Of a stretch of DNA of 64,000 bases, positions 22,749 to 34,503 are shown in pieces (within the stretch, counting starts at the first letter, position 1; each line of letters begins with the position of its first letter). Source of the DNA: Ephydatia muelleri (taxonomy: Eukaryota; Porifera; Demospongiae; Spongillida; Spongillidae); NCBI GenBank assembly GCA_013339895.1, contig JABACO010000009.1, positions 7,482,253-7,546,252 of the forward strand, in the 5' to 3' direction. Position numbers and translations under genes: made by a program. The notes beneath the pieces were generated by a model. That model ran no database searches and was not told where the DNA came from. It worked only from the letters and a program-made list of their open reading frames with translations.

Positions 22749-23592
22749 CGCTATCCCTGTACAATTTATGGAAACATTCTTTTAGGTGGTTCGAAAAGAA
22801 TGGAAATAAGCTACTGTACAGTGTGTGCTAGTGTCATACATGTGCATGTATACTGACCACTCTGCTTTCTTTGATACAACCAGTTGTGATCTACAGTACA
22901 GGGATGCGTTTGACATGCCCCAGCTAGTGGTGATACGTTTTGGGCCTCTGAGATTCTTCTCATGAATTTATGATACAAGAGATAATCATATGCTTGTAAA
23001 TCGACCTCTCCTGTCTTTGAACTATAAATCTGTGTAAAGAGGGAAAATGCATCTTCCCATTGTGCCCGTAGAGTGTACGCGGTAGCATTACGCCCGGTTG
23101 AGTGTGCTTTGATGACCACACCCATGACAAAACTCTTAATAACCACCGTGACTGATACTTTCAGGAGGGTTGGGCGATGTTGCAAATTGAAGACTCCTGC
23201 TGTAACTAAACCTGACAGTTACACTTACCTACTGCATCCATTTCCCTAGCAACAACTAAATCGTACAGTTATGCATGCTTTGGAACACATATAATTAAAA
23301 CTTGGCTTCAATTTACACATACACATAGTGCTATGGCTAATCCAAAAATTATACTGTATGTAGGAGGTTCCTATTCTGAGATGTCCAGTTGCATGTTTCT
23401 TTGCTACAAAGTATTATGAGCCAAGATGTACACTGTGCCAGTGAATGTCGTTCCCTCCAGTCCATCTACAGGGACTTTGATGAGGTCCAGAGGACCAGTG
23501 TCTGCAGCGACAGGACGGCTAGGGTACACAGTGCAGGGTCCAATTCCTCCAGACACGGGGAAACCCAGTCCCATTCCATATCCTCCCGTTTG

Positions 23593-23656
<64 letters not shown>

Positions 23657-23657
23657 T

Positions 23658-23696
<39 letters not shown>

Positions 23697-24296
23697 TGTG
23701 TGTGTGTGTGAGAGTGTGTGTGTGTGTGAGAGTGTGTGTGTGTGTGTGTGTGTGCAAGGGAGAAGTGGAGGGGAAGAGGGAGGAGGTATGTGGGAAAAAG
23801 GGAGAGAGGTGTGTGTGGGGAGATGGGTAGACGAGGAAGGTGCGAGGGTGGAGTTTGAAATTATTCTTAACTACGTGCTTTACTTTGAACTGGATCCTTA
23901 TCCAGTTGTCGGATCAAGACATCAGCAATGGAATTCGTAAGCAAAAATTGTGTGAATGGTAGCCTTTTTACAGTATATATGGAGATAGGTAGTTGCATTT
24001 TCTTCTGGTGCATTCTACATTTACATGTACCATACATATACAAGTACAAGGCACGGATAACGCTGTCAGGTTATCTAGGTGGTGAATGTAAATCATATGA
24101 GTTCAGTATTACTGATGGTCACAATAGCAGCTGTTCACTGGATAATCACTTTTTTTTTTTTTTGTTGCTACAGGCACAAGTCGGACTCAGACCTCCAACA
24201 GAGTCTGTTATTTGCACAACATCCACAGCCCAACATCTGTGGGCAGCATACAACTGCCACGATGAACCACTTACGAAGTGGGTTTGGTGTGCTGGC
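19790..24296 (+). CDS. CRTC: CREB-regulated transcription coactivator, N-terminal exons
   Basis: Exon 19790-19936 opens MSLHRVRSHSADTKKAREPR and has RRLTEKIAIMKRKEHEQSEAFEKAMKSI, matching the CREB-binding coiled region of CRTC/TORC proteins ([29 protein letters not shown]). Its donor is GAG|GTAAAC. Exon 22564-22662 (33 codons, phase 0) has HGGGGSMPSLQAID, the counterpart of YGGSLPNVNQI. Exon 24174-~24296 begins after CTACAG and gives HKSDSDLQQSL, the counterpart of RTNSDSALHQS, the SIK-phosphorylated 14-3-3 site of vertebrate CRTCs. A possible exon at about 23473-23601 (SIYRDFDEVQRTSV, right after CTCCAG) is uncertain. An exon between the first two may be missed. CRTCs are nucleocytoplasmic coactivators of CREB, retained in the cytoplasm when phosphorylated; that regulation is inferred here from the motif. 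Confidence 0.8.
20431..20828. mobile_element. Fold-back MITE in CRTC intron 1
   Basis: GGAACGTTCTATGAGAAAATG at 20431 returns as its reverse complement ending at 20828. The middle also pairs (AAAGTTGGACTATCC... with ...GGATAGTCCAACTTT), leaving a small centre near 20640. Flanks are TATAT-rich. It shares a core (CTGAATTTTTAATTAG) with the MITE at 60862-61099, so the two are related. Confidence 0.8.
21345..21625. repeat. 24-25-bp tandem repeat in CRTC intron
   Basis: About eleven units of GCTACAGGTCCACGTAATGGCAATG with point differences (TAACGG, CATGTAATG, one GACAATG). A minisatellite without evident coding sense. Confidence 0.9.
21965..22330. repeat. CA-rich low-complexity region
   Basis: Interspersed (CACA)n, CACACTCACTCACA and ACATACACAC runs. 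His/Thr-rich ORFs here are artefacts. Intronic in CRTC. Confidence 0.8.
22711..22748. repeat. Poly-G run (~38 bp)
   Basis: Uninterrupted G run about 50 bp after the donor of the second recognised CRTC exon. Exact length is uncertain in any assembly. Confidence 0.85.
23594..23754. repeat. (GT)n microsatellite
   Basis: About 160 bp of GT repeats with GA interruptions, abutting the uncertain CRTC exon near 23473-23601, whose donor would fall in the GT run. Confidence 0.9.
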
Positions 24297-24389
24297 TACC
24301 AATGCAATAGTATCTGATTCCGTATTTTTCTTTTCTTTTCCCATATTTACCAAATGCACATACACTGCATTGTGGCAAATATGCACTAT

Positions 24390-24665
24390 CTGTACCCATG
24401 CACACACATATTCATATACACTCTGTACGCCTGCAACTACACACGCGCATATGCATAAAATACACATTCACATAAACACATGCACATGCCGTACATACAT
24501 GAACATACTGTACACGCATGCACACCGCATTTACACATACATGCGTACACATATGTACATACACACGCGCGTACACGCATACACACGCATGCGTACACTC
24601 AATTCGCACGCAATGTGGACACACGTACATGCACGTGCGCGTGCACACACATGCATACACACGTC
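24390..24665. repeat. ACAC/ACGC/ATGC-rich alternating purine-pyrimidine tract
   Basis: CRTC intron sequence composed of CATACACACGC-like words. Strongly alternating purine-pyrimidine, hence Z-DNA-prone. ORFs across it are compositional. Confidence 0.7.
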
Positions 24666-25549
24666 TGCAGCTGCGTACACTTCACCTGGAATGGCCGCAT
24701 CGAATATTGTGAGTGTTATTAGAGGGGATGACAATATGCATTACTGGGCCATATTGGGAAAGAATAAGAATATAATTGCACTATCTGTACCTGAAGGTGC
24801 TTAACATGGTGATAATTATGCTAAATAACCATATGCACTGAAGTTGCATACTTGGAGGCTATGCATGCTCAATTTTAGATATGTGGGATTTAGCCGTGGA
24901 ATTTGTCATGTCATGTAAAGGCTAAGCTCCTGGTTGCAAAGGTCAACCGTACAAGGTCCCTTTGGGGGTGATGGCATGGTGAGGCTGGAGCTGGAGTTGG
25001 GTTTGCTCAAACACTTGTACTGATTGCGCACAAGTTGTATGATTGTGTCTGTACATATATTCATTATGAAATCAAACTTGAAAATGCCATGTGTCTGGAT
25101 TCAAAAATGTGGCTTATTACTAGCACCTTAAATCTTGACCTCTTAGTCAGTACTGATGCAAGTAAAAGTGGTATGATAGATCAGATGGCTAACGTGATGT
25201 CCCAAATTGGCTGCTAACCATGTGGATAAAAAGTGTGAAATCGTGTTAACCTTAAATTCTGATCGCAGAAGCCATTGGTTTAGGAATTGTGTCATTGCTA
25301 AATGAGAAAAGTGGTGTCAAGTCAGTTAATAATTATTTTTTTGTATTTGTTCAGCATAATAAAATTTTCTTGTATTTTCGTGTATTTCTATGTTTCTTTA
25401 TGCTCATGTGTATTGCTTTGTGTATGTTCAGAAACAGCAGAACACATTAAGTCCAACATTTTCAAGGTATCATCATTAAAACAGTTCAGAAATGTTATCA
25501 TCTGACCACATCCCCCCCCTCCCCACACACACACACACACACCACTCAG

Positions 25550-27116
25550 TGTGGGCCAGTTCCATAATCAGGATTTTCCCCCTGAGTCTTCACATGGAGC
25601 CTCTGGAGGAAGTCTGCCTGACCTGACAAATGTGGAGTTTTCGTGCGGTCTGGATGTCCCTCTGGAGCAGGACGATGAGCAGTTGCCTGTCAGTAAGGTT
25701 CCCTTCCAGTCCCCGTCCAGGACATCTGGCCCATCCAAATTGATGTACTCGCTTTCCCCGAGGGCTTCGAGTCCCACCATGTTGTATTCCCCCATCGACC
25801 AGCGCTGCTTGCCGAATCATGGACAAAATCCCCGTGCCACACCCTCCCCCTTCAATAATTGCAGCATGGTCCCATCCCCGGCCTCATTGGACGGAATGCA
25901 GAAGAGTTCGACGATGCCTGATTTTAGTTCAGCACGCTTGCAGCATGCCTCTTCAAGCACCTTTCCCATGCAGCAGTACAGACCTTTCCCTCCTCATGTT
26001 GGGGGAGGGTTTCCACACACTGAATCGCTGCCGAATTTCACCCGTTCCCTTTCCTCTGAGACCCATCCAGTCACGATTATTATCGACAGCCCGTTTGTGG
26101 ACTCTGATGTTGCCAGGGGTCTGGGTGCTGAGCATCAACAAGCATCTCTGCGCCGTACTCCGAGTGCAGCAACACCGGATGTTAGCATCGGAGCGAACGG
26201 GGGTGCATGTATTGGTGCTGTTGCGAGTGCCGGGATGATGGGTGGCGGAGGTGGTATTGGTGGGGGTGGGGGTGTTAATGGTGGTATTGGTGTTGGAAAT
26301 GGTGGAAGTGGTTTTGGTGTTGGTCATGGTGGTGTTAGTGGCGTGAATGGAGGTAGCAGGTTGCCGTTCAGTTTAAGTTCGGACACTCAACACCACTCAC
26401 CATTTTTCGTTGGCCACCCCTCCAACACACTGCCTGTTCTGCCAAGCTACCTCGAGGCCCGACAGCAGCATGCACTGCAGCAGAGATTCGCCTCCATAAG
26501 CATGACCAAATCGGACATGATCAGAAGCTACTCGGAGGAAAACCTGCAGAAAGCCCCCAAGGAAAAGGGTGAACTTATACAGCAGAATCCATTCATGGGT
26601 AACCTGGCCAACGCCAACAGCGTACCGTGCGTCTATGTCGAGTCACCCAACAATGATATCCAGCGTTACAAGAATGAGTCCCCCGTCCCCGTAGACAGCC
26701 CCTCTACTACTGCGAGCTATGCGTCTTCGCCCCCTTCCGTGCGACCCTACTGGATCGACCACTCAGGCAACATGAACGTTTTCGTTTTCAATGAGTGGCC
26801 GGCCGATGTGGCGGGCGACAAGGGGAAGGGGGGATCCCCCTTGAGCCATCACCGGTCCCTCACTGATCTCAGCACCATTCCGGAGGCTGGGGAGGCCGCG
26901 GTGTCAAGCAGGAAGATTTCATTGCTTCACCAGCTCTCTCTCCCTTCCATTGCGCTGAGTGACCTGGCAATGGATGAACAGATGGACAAGCAGAGTTGCA
27001 TGCTTCCGCTTACGCCTCCCGACTTTGAAATGGAGGAGGAAGTGGTGGACTCGCTGTTGAAAGAGCAGCTGCCAGCCTTTGATGTAAGCAGCTTTCTAGC
27101 TGCACAGAGACCTTAA
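25550..27116 (+). CDS. CRTC: CRTC terminal exon (middle and transactivation domain)
   Basis: The exon follows CACTCAG (acceptor at 25549) and stays open for about 520 codons to a TAA at 27114-27116. Near its start is GGSLPDLTNVEF, diagnostic for CRTC proteins (GGSLPDLTNIHF in mammals). Further on come a Ser/Pro-rich middle, a VTIIIDSPF segment that resembles the CRTC NIILTGDSP motif, a Gly-rich stretch at about residues 220-265 (GGVNGGIGVGNGGSG), RSYSEENLQ, and an acidic/hydrophobic C-terminus with LPLTPPDFEMEEEVVDSLLKEQL, a likely transactivation domain. Length and order fit the family; total protein is probably about 650 residues. The frame is intact, so the gene is likely functional. The minus-strand ORFs opposite are shadows. 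Confidence 0.9.
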
Positions 27117-27641
27117 TCCTCATTATTTCCCAAAGGGAGATTGGGCATTGCGTATCATATGTGGGCACACTTTGCCCCAATGTCTCTTATATGTTCTTAT
27201 GTTTGTAGCATCTGTGGTGTGATTGTTACTTTCCTTCAATTGCTAATCAAAAATATTCTGATTTCATTCCAAGTTGGGTGGAGCGCGAGTTTTACGTAAG
27301 TCTTTACCAGGACATGTGTACAATTATGGCATCGTGATTTTGATAGAATCCCCAGTTTTGGAGCTTGAATGCTCGTGAAGCCTTGCAATCCATGCAGTAC
27401 TACATTTACAGTGCGTATAGACAATCCATTGAGTACTATATGTACAGGGGCCGGGCGTAATATAGGACCTAGTCTCACAACGAGGTAGGAGCGTTGAATT
27501 CGCTTCAAATTCAAACGTACAGGGGTCCTGATGTGTTCAGTTCGTTAATTTGTACTCTATCCGTTAATAGGAAAGCTTTATTACACGACTAGAGAGAATA
27601 GTGCGAGTGCAGCGCCCTTACGCGCGCCGTTTTGCTGCCGG
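27117..27641. other. 3' flank of CRTC, no gene seen
   Basis: Probably CRTC 3' UTR and spacer up to the Ginger element. No clear AATAAA close to the stop was noted. Confidence 0.4.
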
Positions 27642-27728
27642 TGTCAGAGGCATAATTGACTCCCAGGCATATAAATGACTCCCCCAGTCATTAACACCTA
27701 AGATACTAATGACTCCCACAAGGCATAT

Positions 27729-29728
27729 ATGACTCCCCAGCTGGAATTGTTTTTGGTGCGCTTTAAGAGAGCTACGATAACGGATCATGAGTTCACTGAT
27801 GTGGAGACGTATTTACGTAGCAGCCAGTATCCCAAGGGTATGACAAAGGGCGACGTAAGTGTAAAAACAATTTCAAGTTTGAAACTGGAATGTTGTTATA
27901 CTTCAAGAAATATGGTATTGACGAGGCATCACAGTGGAAGATTTGCGTGCGATCAGACAATGAAAAAAGGCAGATACTTGAGTCATGCCATTCTGGAATA
28001 GAAGGTATGTACGTATAAACTTTATAACTTGTCAGTGTCCCATGGATTGGGCTGTAGGGTGCCATCTGGGCAGAGATAAAACAATTCAGAAGGTTCAATT
28101 AAGTCGTTTATATTAACGAAGAGATCAGAAAATGTGTTCATCACTGCGAGTGTCAAAAAATGAATGCAAAATTTCCCAAATGTAACAGCAAACTTCACCC
28201 AATAGTTCCTGTTCCAAATGTGTGGCATCAGGTTGGTCTTTATTCATAATGGAACTACTAAATTATGCGCAGCATGTTGGCTAATAGGTTGGTATTGACC
28301 TCATAGGTCCACTGCCCACAACTGTCAATGGAAATAAGTATGTGGTGACTTTGGTTGATTACTTTAGCAAGTGGCCGGAAGCTGCACCACTTAAAGATAA
28401 GTCTGCTCATGGAGTAGCACTGTTCTTGTATGAGTGTTTCTGCAGGTAATATATTTCATATAGCATGACATTTAAGAATTCATCATTTTCTTGGGCATAT
28501 ATAGGCTAGGATGTTGTGAGGTCATAATCTCAGATCAGGGGAGAGAATTTGTTAATGCAGTCCAACAAGAACTCTTTCAATGTACAGGAACCAAACACAA
28601 AGTTTCTTCTGCATATCACTCACAAACAAATGGTTTAACTGAACGATTCAATCAGATGCTGCAAGCATCACTTATTAAACTTGCATGTCAATAGCAATCA
28701 AAATGACTGGGATGAGCATCTGTCAGCTATCCTATTTGTGTATCGAACCAGTGTACAAAAAGCCACAAAACTTACACCCTTTGAAGTCATGTACTGTCGG
28801 TAAGTATCAGTTGTATATAGTCTTTTACATCACCCTAATCCTATACATACATTGTAGAAAACTATTGATATGGAGTATGCGTTAAAAGCAGAAGACATTG
28901 GCAATAGTGCCATGAGTGAAGATAATACCAATAAACCTCAAAATGATTATGGAAGTTTTGTGTTTATGGAGATTGTGATAGAAAGAGTGATGGTGAGGAT
29001 AGTAGTGATGTTTACATGATGGGTGTGATGCTGCAGATGGCAACTGTATACAGTTGTGATGCGCTGAGGTTACTAACAATCATGATGGGACTGCAATTCA
29101 TGATAAAGCTGATGATGGCTATGATGAGTATGATGACCATGATTGTGTTGATGGTGATAGAAAGAGTGATGGTGAGGATTGTAGTGATGGTGAGGATAAT
29201 ATAGTGATGGTGATACAAAAAGAGGTGATGGATGTAATGAGTATGATGACGGTGATGGTAATTCTAGTCACAATAGCAGCTCTGGTGACAACCACACACA
29301 GCGGAATTAGCCATCATGGAAAGTCACCAGAATGTCAATCAGATAGTTCTTTATGCAAATGAGATGCATAAGATCAAGGGTGCAATAACTCAAAAAGAGG
29401 AAATGAATATAAAGAAGGCACAGGAAAAGGACAAATTTTACTATGACAAAAAACATTGCAATCTGAAGGTATGTACTGCATACTACACTGTAACATATCT
29501 TTTATATAATTTAAAATCATTCCCCCCTGCCCTGGAACAAAGAGGAATAAAAAGGAATAAAATAAGAATCTCCTATATCCACCTTATCTGCATATGCAAG
29601 CTACCAGAATCATCGGACTCAAATGTTATTCAATGCGACCAATGTCGCCAGTGGTATCATTTCAGATGTGTGAACATTGAGCAAGAATGTATTCCTGACT
29701 GTATGTGTGTGTATGTGTATGCATCTGT

Positions 29729-29735
<7 letters not shown>
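27729..29735 (+). pseudogene. Ginger integrase-transposase with PHD finger, intron-containing, decayed
   Basis: Block order on +: an N-terminal segment with SSQYPKGMTKGD, ILESCHSGIE before a donor (about 28007), HLGRDKTIQKVQ and CVHHCECQKMNAKF (the H2C2 zinc finger), then KLHPIVPVPNVWHQ. An intron (GT at about 28229, AG before 28290) leads to VGIDLIGPLPTT and LVDYFSKWPEAAP. After a second intron follow ISDQGREF and NGLTERFNQ, completing a D, D, E core. The C-terminal part is FVYRTSVQKATKLTPFEVMY, an Asp-rich tract (29090-29250), KAQEKDKFYYDKKH, and a PHD finger CICKLPES...CDQCRQWYHFRC at about 29590-29675. Frameshifts near 28110 and 28690 make it non-functional. Family knowledge: Ginger transposases are related to Ty3/gypsy integrases. 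Confidence 0.8.

Positions 29736-29737
<2 letters not shown>

Positions 29738-29786
<49 letters not shown>
29738..29786. repeat. (GT)n microsatellite
   Basis: Pure GT run just after the PHD-coding segment of the Ginger relic. Confidence 0.9.
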
Positions 29787-29790
<4 letters not shown>

Positions 29791-30132
29791 AGTACAAGTA
29801 AAGATTCCACCCAAGTATGCACGAGCATGCAGGCGTCGTATCGACTGGAGAGTCAATTATGCCTATAGGCGTAATTGACCGGGAGTCATATATGCCTAGG
29901 CACGAATGACTGAGGAGTTAATTAAGCCTAGGCTACAATAACTCCCAGGAGTCATTTTCATCAGGGGGGAGTCAATTATGTCTAGGCACATATGACTGGG
30001 GATTCATATATGCCTAGGTGCCAATGACTGGGGAGTCAATTATGCCTAGGCGTAATTGACCGGGAGTCATATATGCCTAGGTATCTATGACTGGGGAGTC
30101 AATATATACGGGAGTCATTATCGCCTGCGACA

Positions 30133-30628
30133 CCGGCGACGTGCATGGGAGGCGCTAGATTACTGCAACCATTCACTCGGATCCGTTAATTTGTTACAAT
30201 CGTCTGGCAAAGTGAGCAGTCTTCTTCTTCTTTTCTTAATTTTCGCGCATAAACTCACGGCCTGAGTGAGACAAAAACAGTTGCAGAACGGCTAGCTTAG
30301 TTTAAGGCGAAGAAATGGGCGGAACAAAGAAGTTATCAAAATTTATTGTGGATTGGGAGAATGGAACACGGGTTGCATGCAATAATGGTGCAATCGAACG
30401 GGAAATGTGCTTTAACTTTGCACAGCTGTATCTCCGTGACGGATAGAGTACAAATTAACGAACTGAACACATCAATCGCAACAGGACCCTGTACGTATGA
30501 ATTTGAAGCGATTTCAACACTCCTACCTGAAGATATGGCGGTTTTGAACCCCATGGGGAATCGGACCTTGTAGCACCAGCAAGGAACTGGTGCAAGGCCC
30601 AAAATATGTTTTCCTGTAGTGTAAGGGT
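30133..30628. other. No gene seen
   Basis: Between the Ginger element and a MITE half. Short ORFs on both strands lack motifs. Confidence 0.45.
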
Positions 30629-30755
30629 GTAGTATGAAGTGTTGACAACAGGAGCTCGATAGCATTACCCATTGGAAATTCAAACGCGATGCATTTTTAT
30701 AGCATTTTACAATATACATACGTGTATCCGTGCATGGGGCAATTTTCGCCCCGAA
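30629..30755. mobile_element. Half of a fold-back MITE (same family as 45581-45838)
   Basis: TAGTATGAAGT...GATAGCATTA...TTCAAACGCGATGCATTTTTATA...GGGGCAATTTTCGC matches the right half of the palindromic element at 45581-45838 with point changes. The left half is missing, so this is a truncated copy. Confidence 0.7.
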
Positions 30756-31331
30756 TACTATAATAGTGTTAGTTAAAATTCTGCACTTGTGCATATACAT
30801 AAACACTAATAAATATTTGACCTTCAATTACTCGCTGCCATGCCTTACAGTAATAAAAACAGCTAAACTTTCACCCCTCAGATACTACTATTCATTTAAA
30901 AGCATCCAAGAATGCAAAACATGAGTCTCCCAGCTTTTCATTTGATATAACAGACAGGCTTCAATCTAGCTAAACATATTCTGATGTAACTTTGAGTTAA
31001 TATTGTACATAATATAGCATATCTTATGTGTCATTTTATACAGCTCAGTTTTTGTATGTCATCAATTGTGTTTGATAAAATTAGGTCTGCATTAAAACCT
31101 ATAAAGACTTCCCCTTCCAATGTGACAAATCCCACTCTTTGTTATAATACATTCATGTAATTGCTTCGATCATATCCTGTCTCACAAAAACACAATACTG
31201 TACAAGATATATACAGCCATTAACAGTAATACAGTACTCTATATTGAATATCTGCAATAATTCTACAAGTTGAATTCTATATTAAAGGCTAGCTAAAATA
31301 CACATGTTCAGTATGAATGCAACTTCATTTC
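30756..31331. other. 3' flank of the TRIM gene, no gene seen
   Basis: AT-rich, contains several AATATT/ATTAAA-like words that could serve the minus-strand TRIM gene as 3' UTR. Nothing else is supported. Confidence 0.4.
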
Positions 31332-33668
31332 CTAGCACTGCAGAATATGGTTGCTTCCATGATTAGCAACATAGAGATTCCCATTTTGATCAATCGCAAT
31401 TCCAGTTGGATTATTCAAGCCCGTCAAACTGTTTATCAAGGTTCTGTCAGGATCATAAATACGCACCTGATAGTTCCACTGTCAGCAACAAGGCAATAAC
31501 CGCAAGAATCTATGGCTATGGCATTTGGTTTAAGCCCGTCTCCATACATTTGCCGTCAGAGGAAAACACTTTTATGGAGCCTGTTCCATAAGCTGCAATA
31601 TGAATATTTCCAGCATGATCAAAAGCAACTCCAGTTGGATTCACAAAACTTGAACTTCCATACCCATTACCAGGTATTGTGCGCACAAAACTTGAATTTG
31701 CATCAAATAGTTGAATTCTGTTGTTTCCGTAGTCAGCGACAACGACATTGCCCTGTGTATCTGTGCACAAGCCATGTGGCTGAGAAAGTTGTCCCTGCCA
31801 TAGTACACTTTGAAACTCAACACTTGATCCATGGCTGACCTTGAATTTTTGAATTCTATTATTATTTGCATCAGCAACGTACAGCACGTCACCCTTAATC
31901 TCCATCCCACGTGGGTAGTTAAAATTGCCATTGGCGTTTGAATTTCCACCACCAATTGAGCGCATGCATTTGTTATCTTGCTGCCCATGGATATGAATAG
32001 AACTGTAGGAACCATTATAAGAACCAGCAAAAATACTTCCATCACTATGAATTGCAATACTCAGCCATTGACCTTGTTGGCTACAACCTGGTGCTGGTGC
32101 TCTTGGTTCCAATTTTTTGGCTGTAAGATAATTTCGTTTCACAAATTTCAGATCAAAAGGGCTATTCTGAATACAATGACCCTGAACAGATATATGAACT
32201 TTGTAGTCACCGGCAGATGCTGCAGTAAAACTGATTGTGTAGGTACCATTTTTATTATCTTCAACTACAGCAGAAATATTTTGATCTTGCACTTTTGAGA
32301 TGAATTTAGCAATCAATGGCATGCCTCCACTCATTAAATTTTTTCCTTGAAGATTCTTCATTTCAATTTTTAATTTGTATTGCACATTTACAAGTGGGGT
32401 TTGAATAGGAATAGAAAGAAATAGCCATGACCATGTAGATTTGGACAGGGCACAGTCATCAACACACCCAAACTCTATCACATAATCACTCAAAGGCTCC
32501 TTTTCAATATGAACAGTTATGCTGCTGTGCTGGTTCAGCAACAAGATGACTTTTTCAAAATCTGTCATTATCTCCTTCATTGATGTATGCAATACCTTTC
32601 TGAGAGCTACTACTTGCTGATCGGTGTTTGTCTGCAGAGTATGGGTTATCATGTCATTGTTACGTGTTACATCACCATGCAGTGCTTTGAATCGATCTAT
32701 TTGTGATTGTAGTGATTTAGTCTTAACTTCTGCAATTTTATCTACCATCGTCAATAAAGTTTTTTCACGTTCCTGTAGGGAACGATGCAAATCTTCAAAT
32801 GTGCTATTTATTAACAATGTTGCACTTTTCTTAGAAGCTTCAACCTGCTGTTTCATTTTATCTGTGTTGCTTGTAGCATTTTCTAGTTTGTGCAATACAT
32901 TGCACACCGATTCTTGAAGCTGTTTCATCTCAGTGCGTTGTTCAGATGCAGCTCTGGACAAATCATAAAACGCATGCTCCTTGTGTTGTGATACAACACA
33001 GTAATTGCTGGTTTTGTACATGTTGCGCAGTAAAAGTCCAATACTTGCTTTTCATGACCATGTTCATTGCAGTTGTATTCCTTTTTCATCAATTTCAATT
33101 TGTCTTCAATGGATGCTGATTCATCAAGTAATGCAATTTTATGTTTTGAAAGATTACGATTTCTTTTATGGTAGTCCAAACAAGCTTTACACATGAATTC
33201 CTGACACTGACAGCAGAAACCTCTTATTGATTCACGACTATTATTACAATCATTACCGCACCCATCACAAATTACTCCAGTAGTACTTCTAAGATAGTTG
33301 GCTAGTCCAGCAACTTCTACCTCAAATCCCAAGTAAAGATGTTGAGGCAGATCATTGACTGATGTGATCTCAAATTTTTTCAGGCATGTAGGGCAACATA
33401 TATGCTTTAAAGATCCAACTTTGACCTTGGACTCAGTCTTGTCCATTTCTTTTTGAGATCCAACTTTTTCCATCTCCTTTTGTAAACATTCATAGCAGAA
33501 TGAGTGAAGACAAGGAAGAATCCTAGGTTCCTTGTATCCTTCGGAACACAGTTTACATAAAAGTTGCTCACCAAGATCATTCTCTTCCCTATCAGCACAC
33601 ATTAAGGTCCTCTCTTTACTTTCAATGTTTGTGGATGGCTTTTCTTTATTTTCAGCATTTTTGGACAT
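31332..33668 (-). pseudogene. TRIM protein: RING, B-boxes, coiled coil, filamin, NHL repeats (three frameshifts)
   Basis: ATG at 33666-33668 (MSKNAENKEKPST) follows TTTTCAG, suggesting a spliced 5' UTR. RING: CKLCSEGYKEP...CLHSFCYECL...CPTCLKKF. B-box 1: CDGCGNDC...GFCCQCQEFMCKACLDYH. B-box 2: CNEHGHE...FYCATCTKPAI, then after a frame change CVVSQHKEHAF. Then a long coiled coil, a filamin repeat (NGTYTISFTAASAGDYKVHISVQG) and at least four NHL repeats (YPRGMEIKGDVLYVADANNNRIQ; QPHGLCTDTQGNVVVADYGNNRIQ; NPTGVAFDHAGNIHIAAYGTG; NPTGIAIDQNGNLYVANHGSN), stop TAG at 31332-31334. This is the TRIM2/3/71-like architecture. Frameshifts lie near 33000, 31545 and 31470. With all domains otherwise intact, it is either a young pseudogene or carries sequence errors. 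Confidence 0.8.
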
Positions 33669-34179
33669 TCTGAAAATTAAAATTATACATAATGCACTCA
33701 CAACAAAGCTATACTATGTTATACCCTACATGAATGCGCAAAATGGAACACTTGCACTTCATTGCATGATCAGGCCAGAAAACTGGCAGTGTTCCATTGA
33801 TTAACAGTCATACTAATGTTACGCAGGTTAACAAACCAATTTAATAGTAACTTCTGAACAGTACACTTCAAAACGACACCACACTACTACGTAACTGAGC
33901 AACCTCTCCTTGCCATATGTTTATAATGAATGTGAGCACCCGGTCCTTGTGCGCATGCGCATCCTATATACTAAACATTACAATGTTCTGTAAGTCCTGC
34001 CAGAACACACCCATCAGCCTTTGGATGCATTCATGAAGTCAAACAACATCACATTAATTTCGAAGTGTTCCTTTTCTGTTGAAAATGCAGTCTTTTCTTT
34101 ATCTCTCCCTCAATTTCGACTTGCCAATAGTACTTGTCAATTTGTGGTGAACAAAGTTGAGCGTGCTAAGGATTCTAGA
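33669..34179. other. Upstream of the TRIM gene, no gene seen
   Basis: Likely contains a minus-strand promoter and non-coding exon for the TRIM gene; I see no specific element. Confidence 0.4.
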
Positions 34180-34503
34180 GCGGCATCAATCCTAGGAATA
34201 GGATAGGCATCTTGATGTGTTGCGGCATTCAATTTACGAAGTCTATACAAAACCAACATGACTCGGTTTTCTTTTTTACCATCACTACAGGTGATGACCG
34301 TGGACTATTACTTTGATGAATGACCCCTTTTGACAGCATCTTCTCACTTCTGTATTTACTGCAGATTTCAAACTTTCTGCTTGGCGTCGTATGGGTTGTC
34401 TGATCGGATTTCCTGAAATGTTAATACCATGCTTCACCACACTTGTTCTTCCAAGACATCCATCCTCTGATACGAAAATGTTACCAAAGGACTTGGAAGA
34501 CAC
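34180..34503 (-). pseudogene. Ty3/gypsy-like reverse transcriptase fragment
   Basis: Minus strand reads GRTSVVKHGINISGNPIRQ followed, after frame changes, by SPRSSPVVMVKKKTES and CIDF. This is the N-terminal part of a gypsy-type RT (T--V-H-I-----PI-Q, SPW-SPVV-V-KKDG, C-DYR). Only about 100 residues remain, without LTRs. Dead remnant of a retroelement. Confidence 0.6.

Larger units (their letters stand above)
27642..30132 (+). mobile_element. Ginger-type DNA transposon
   Basis: The ends are TGTCAGAGGC (27642) and GCCTGCGACA (30132), imperfect TIRs opening TGT/closing ACA, flanked by CCGG on both sides (27638-27641 and 30133-30136). This is the 4-bp TSD and LTR-like termini described for Ginger elements. 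Subterminal repeats of the type GGGAGTCAATTATGCCTAGG and their complements fill 27650-27745 and 29850-30120. The interior encodes a gypsy-like integrase and PHD finger without gag, RT or LTRs. Length 2491 bp; decayed. Confidence 0.85.

Noticed and set aside
23404..23757. His/Thr and Cys/Val repeat ORFs over GT/CA microsatellites (also 21936, 24480, 29619, 43957)
   Set aside because: Microsatellite translation artefacts on both strands.
25568..26327. Minus-strand ORFs opposite the CRTC terminal exon
   Set aside because: Antisense shadows; the + frame is open for 1.5 kb with family motifs.
28290..28690. Integrase as evidence for a gypsy LTR retrotransposon
   Set aside because: No LTRs, gag, protease or RT; TIRs with CCGG TSD and a PHD finger fit Ginger better.
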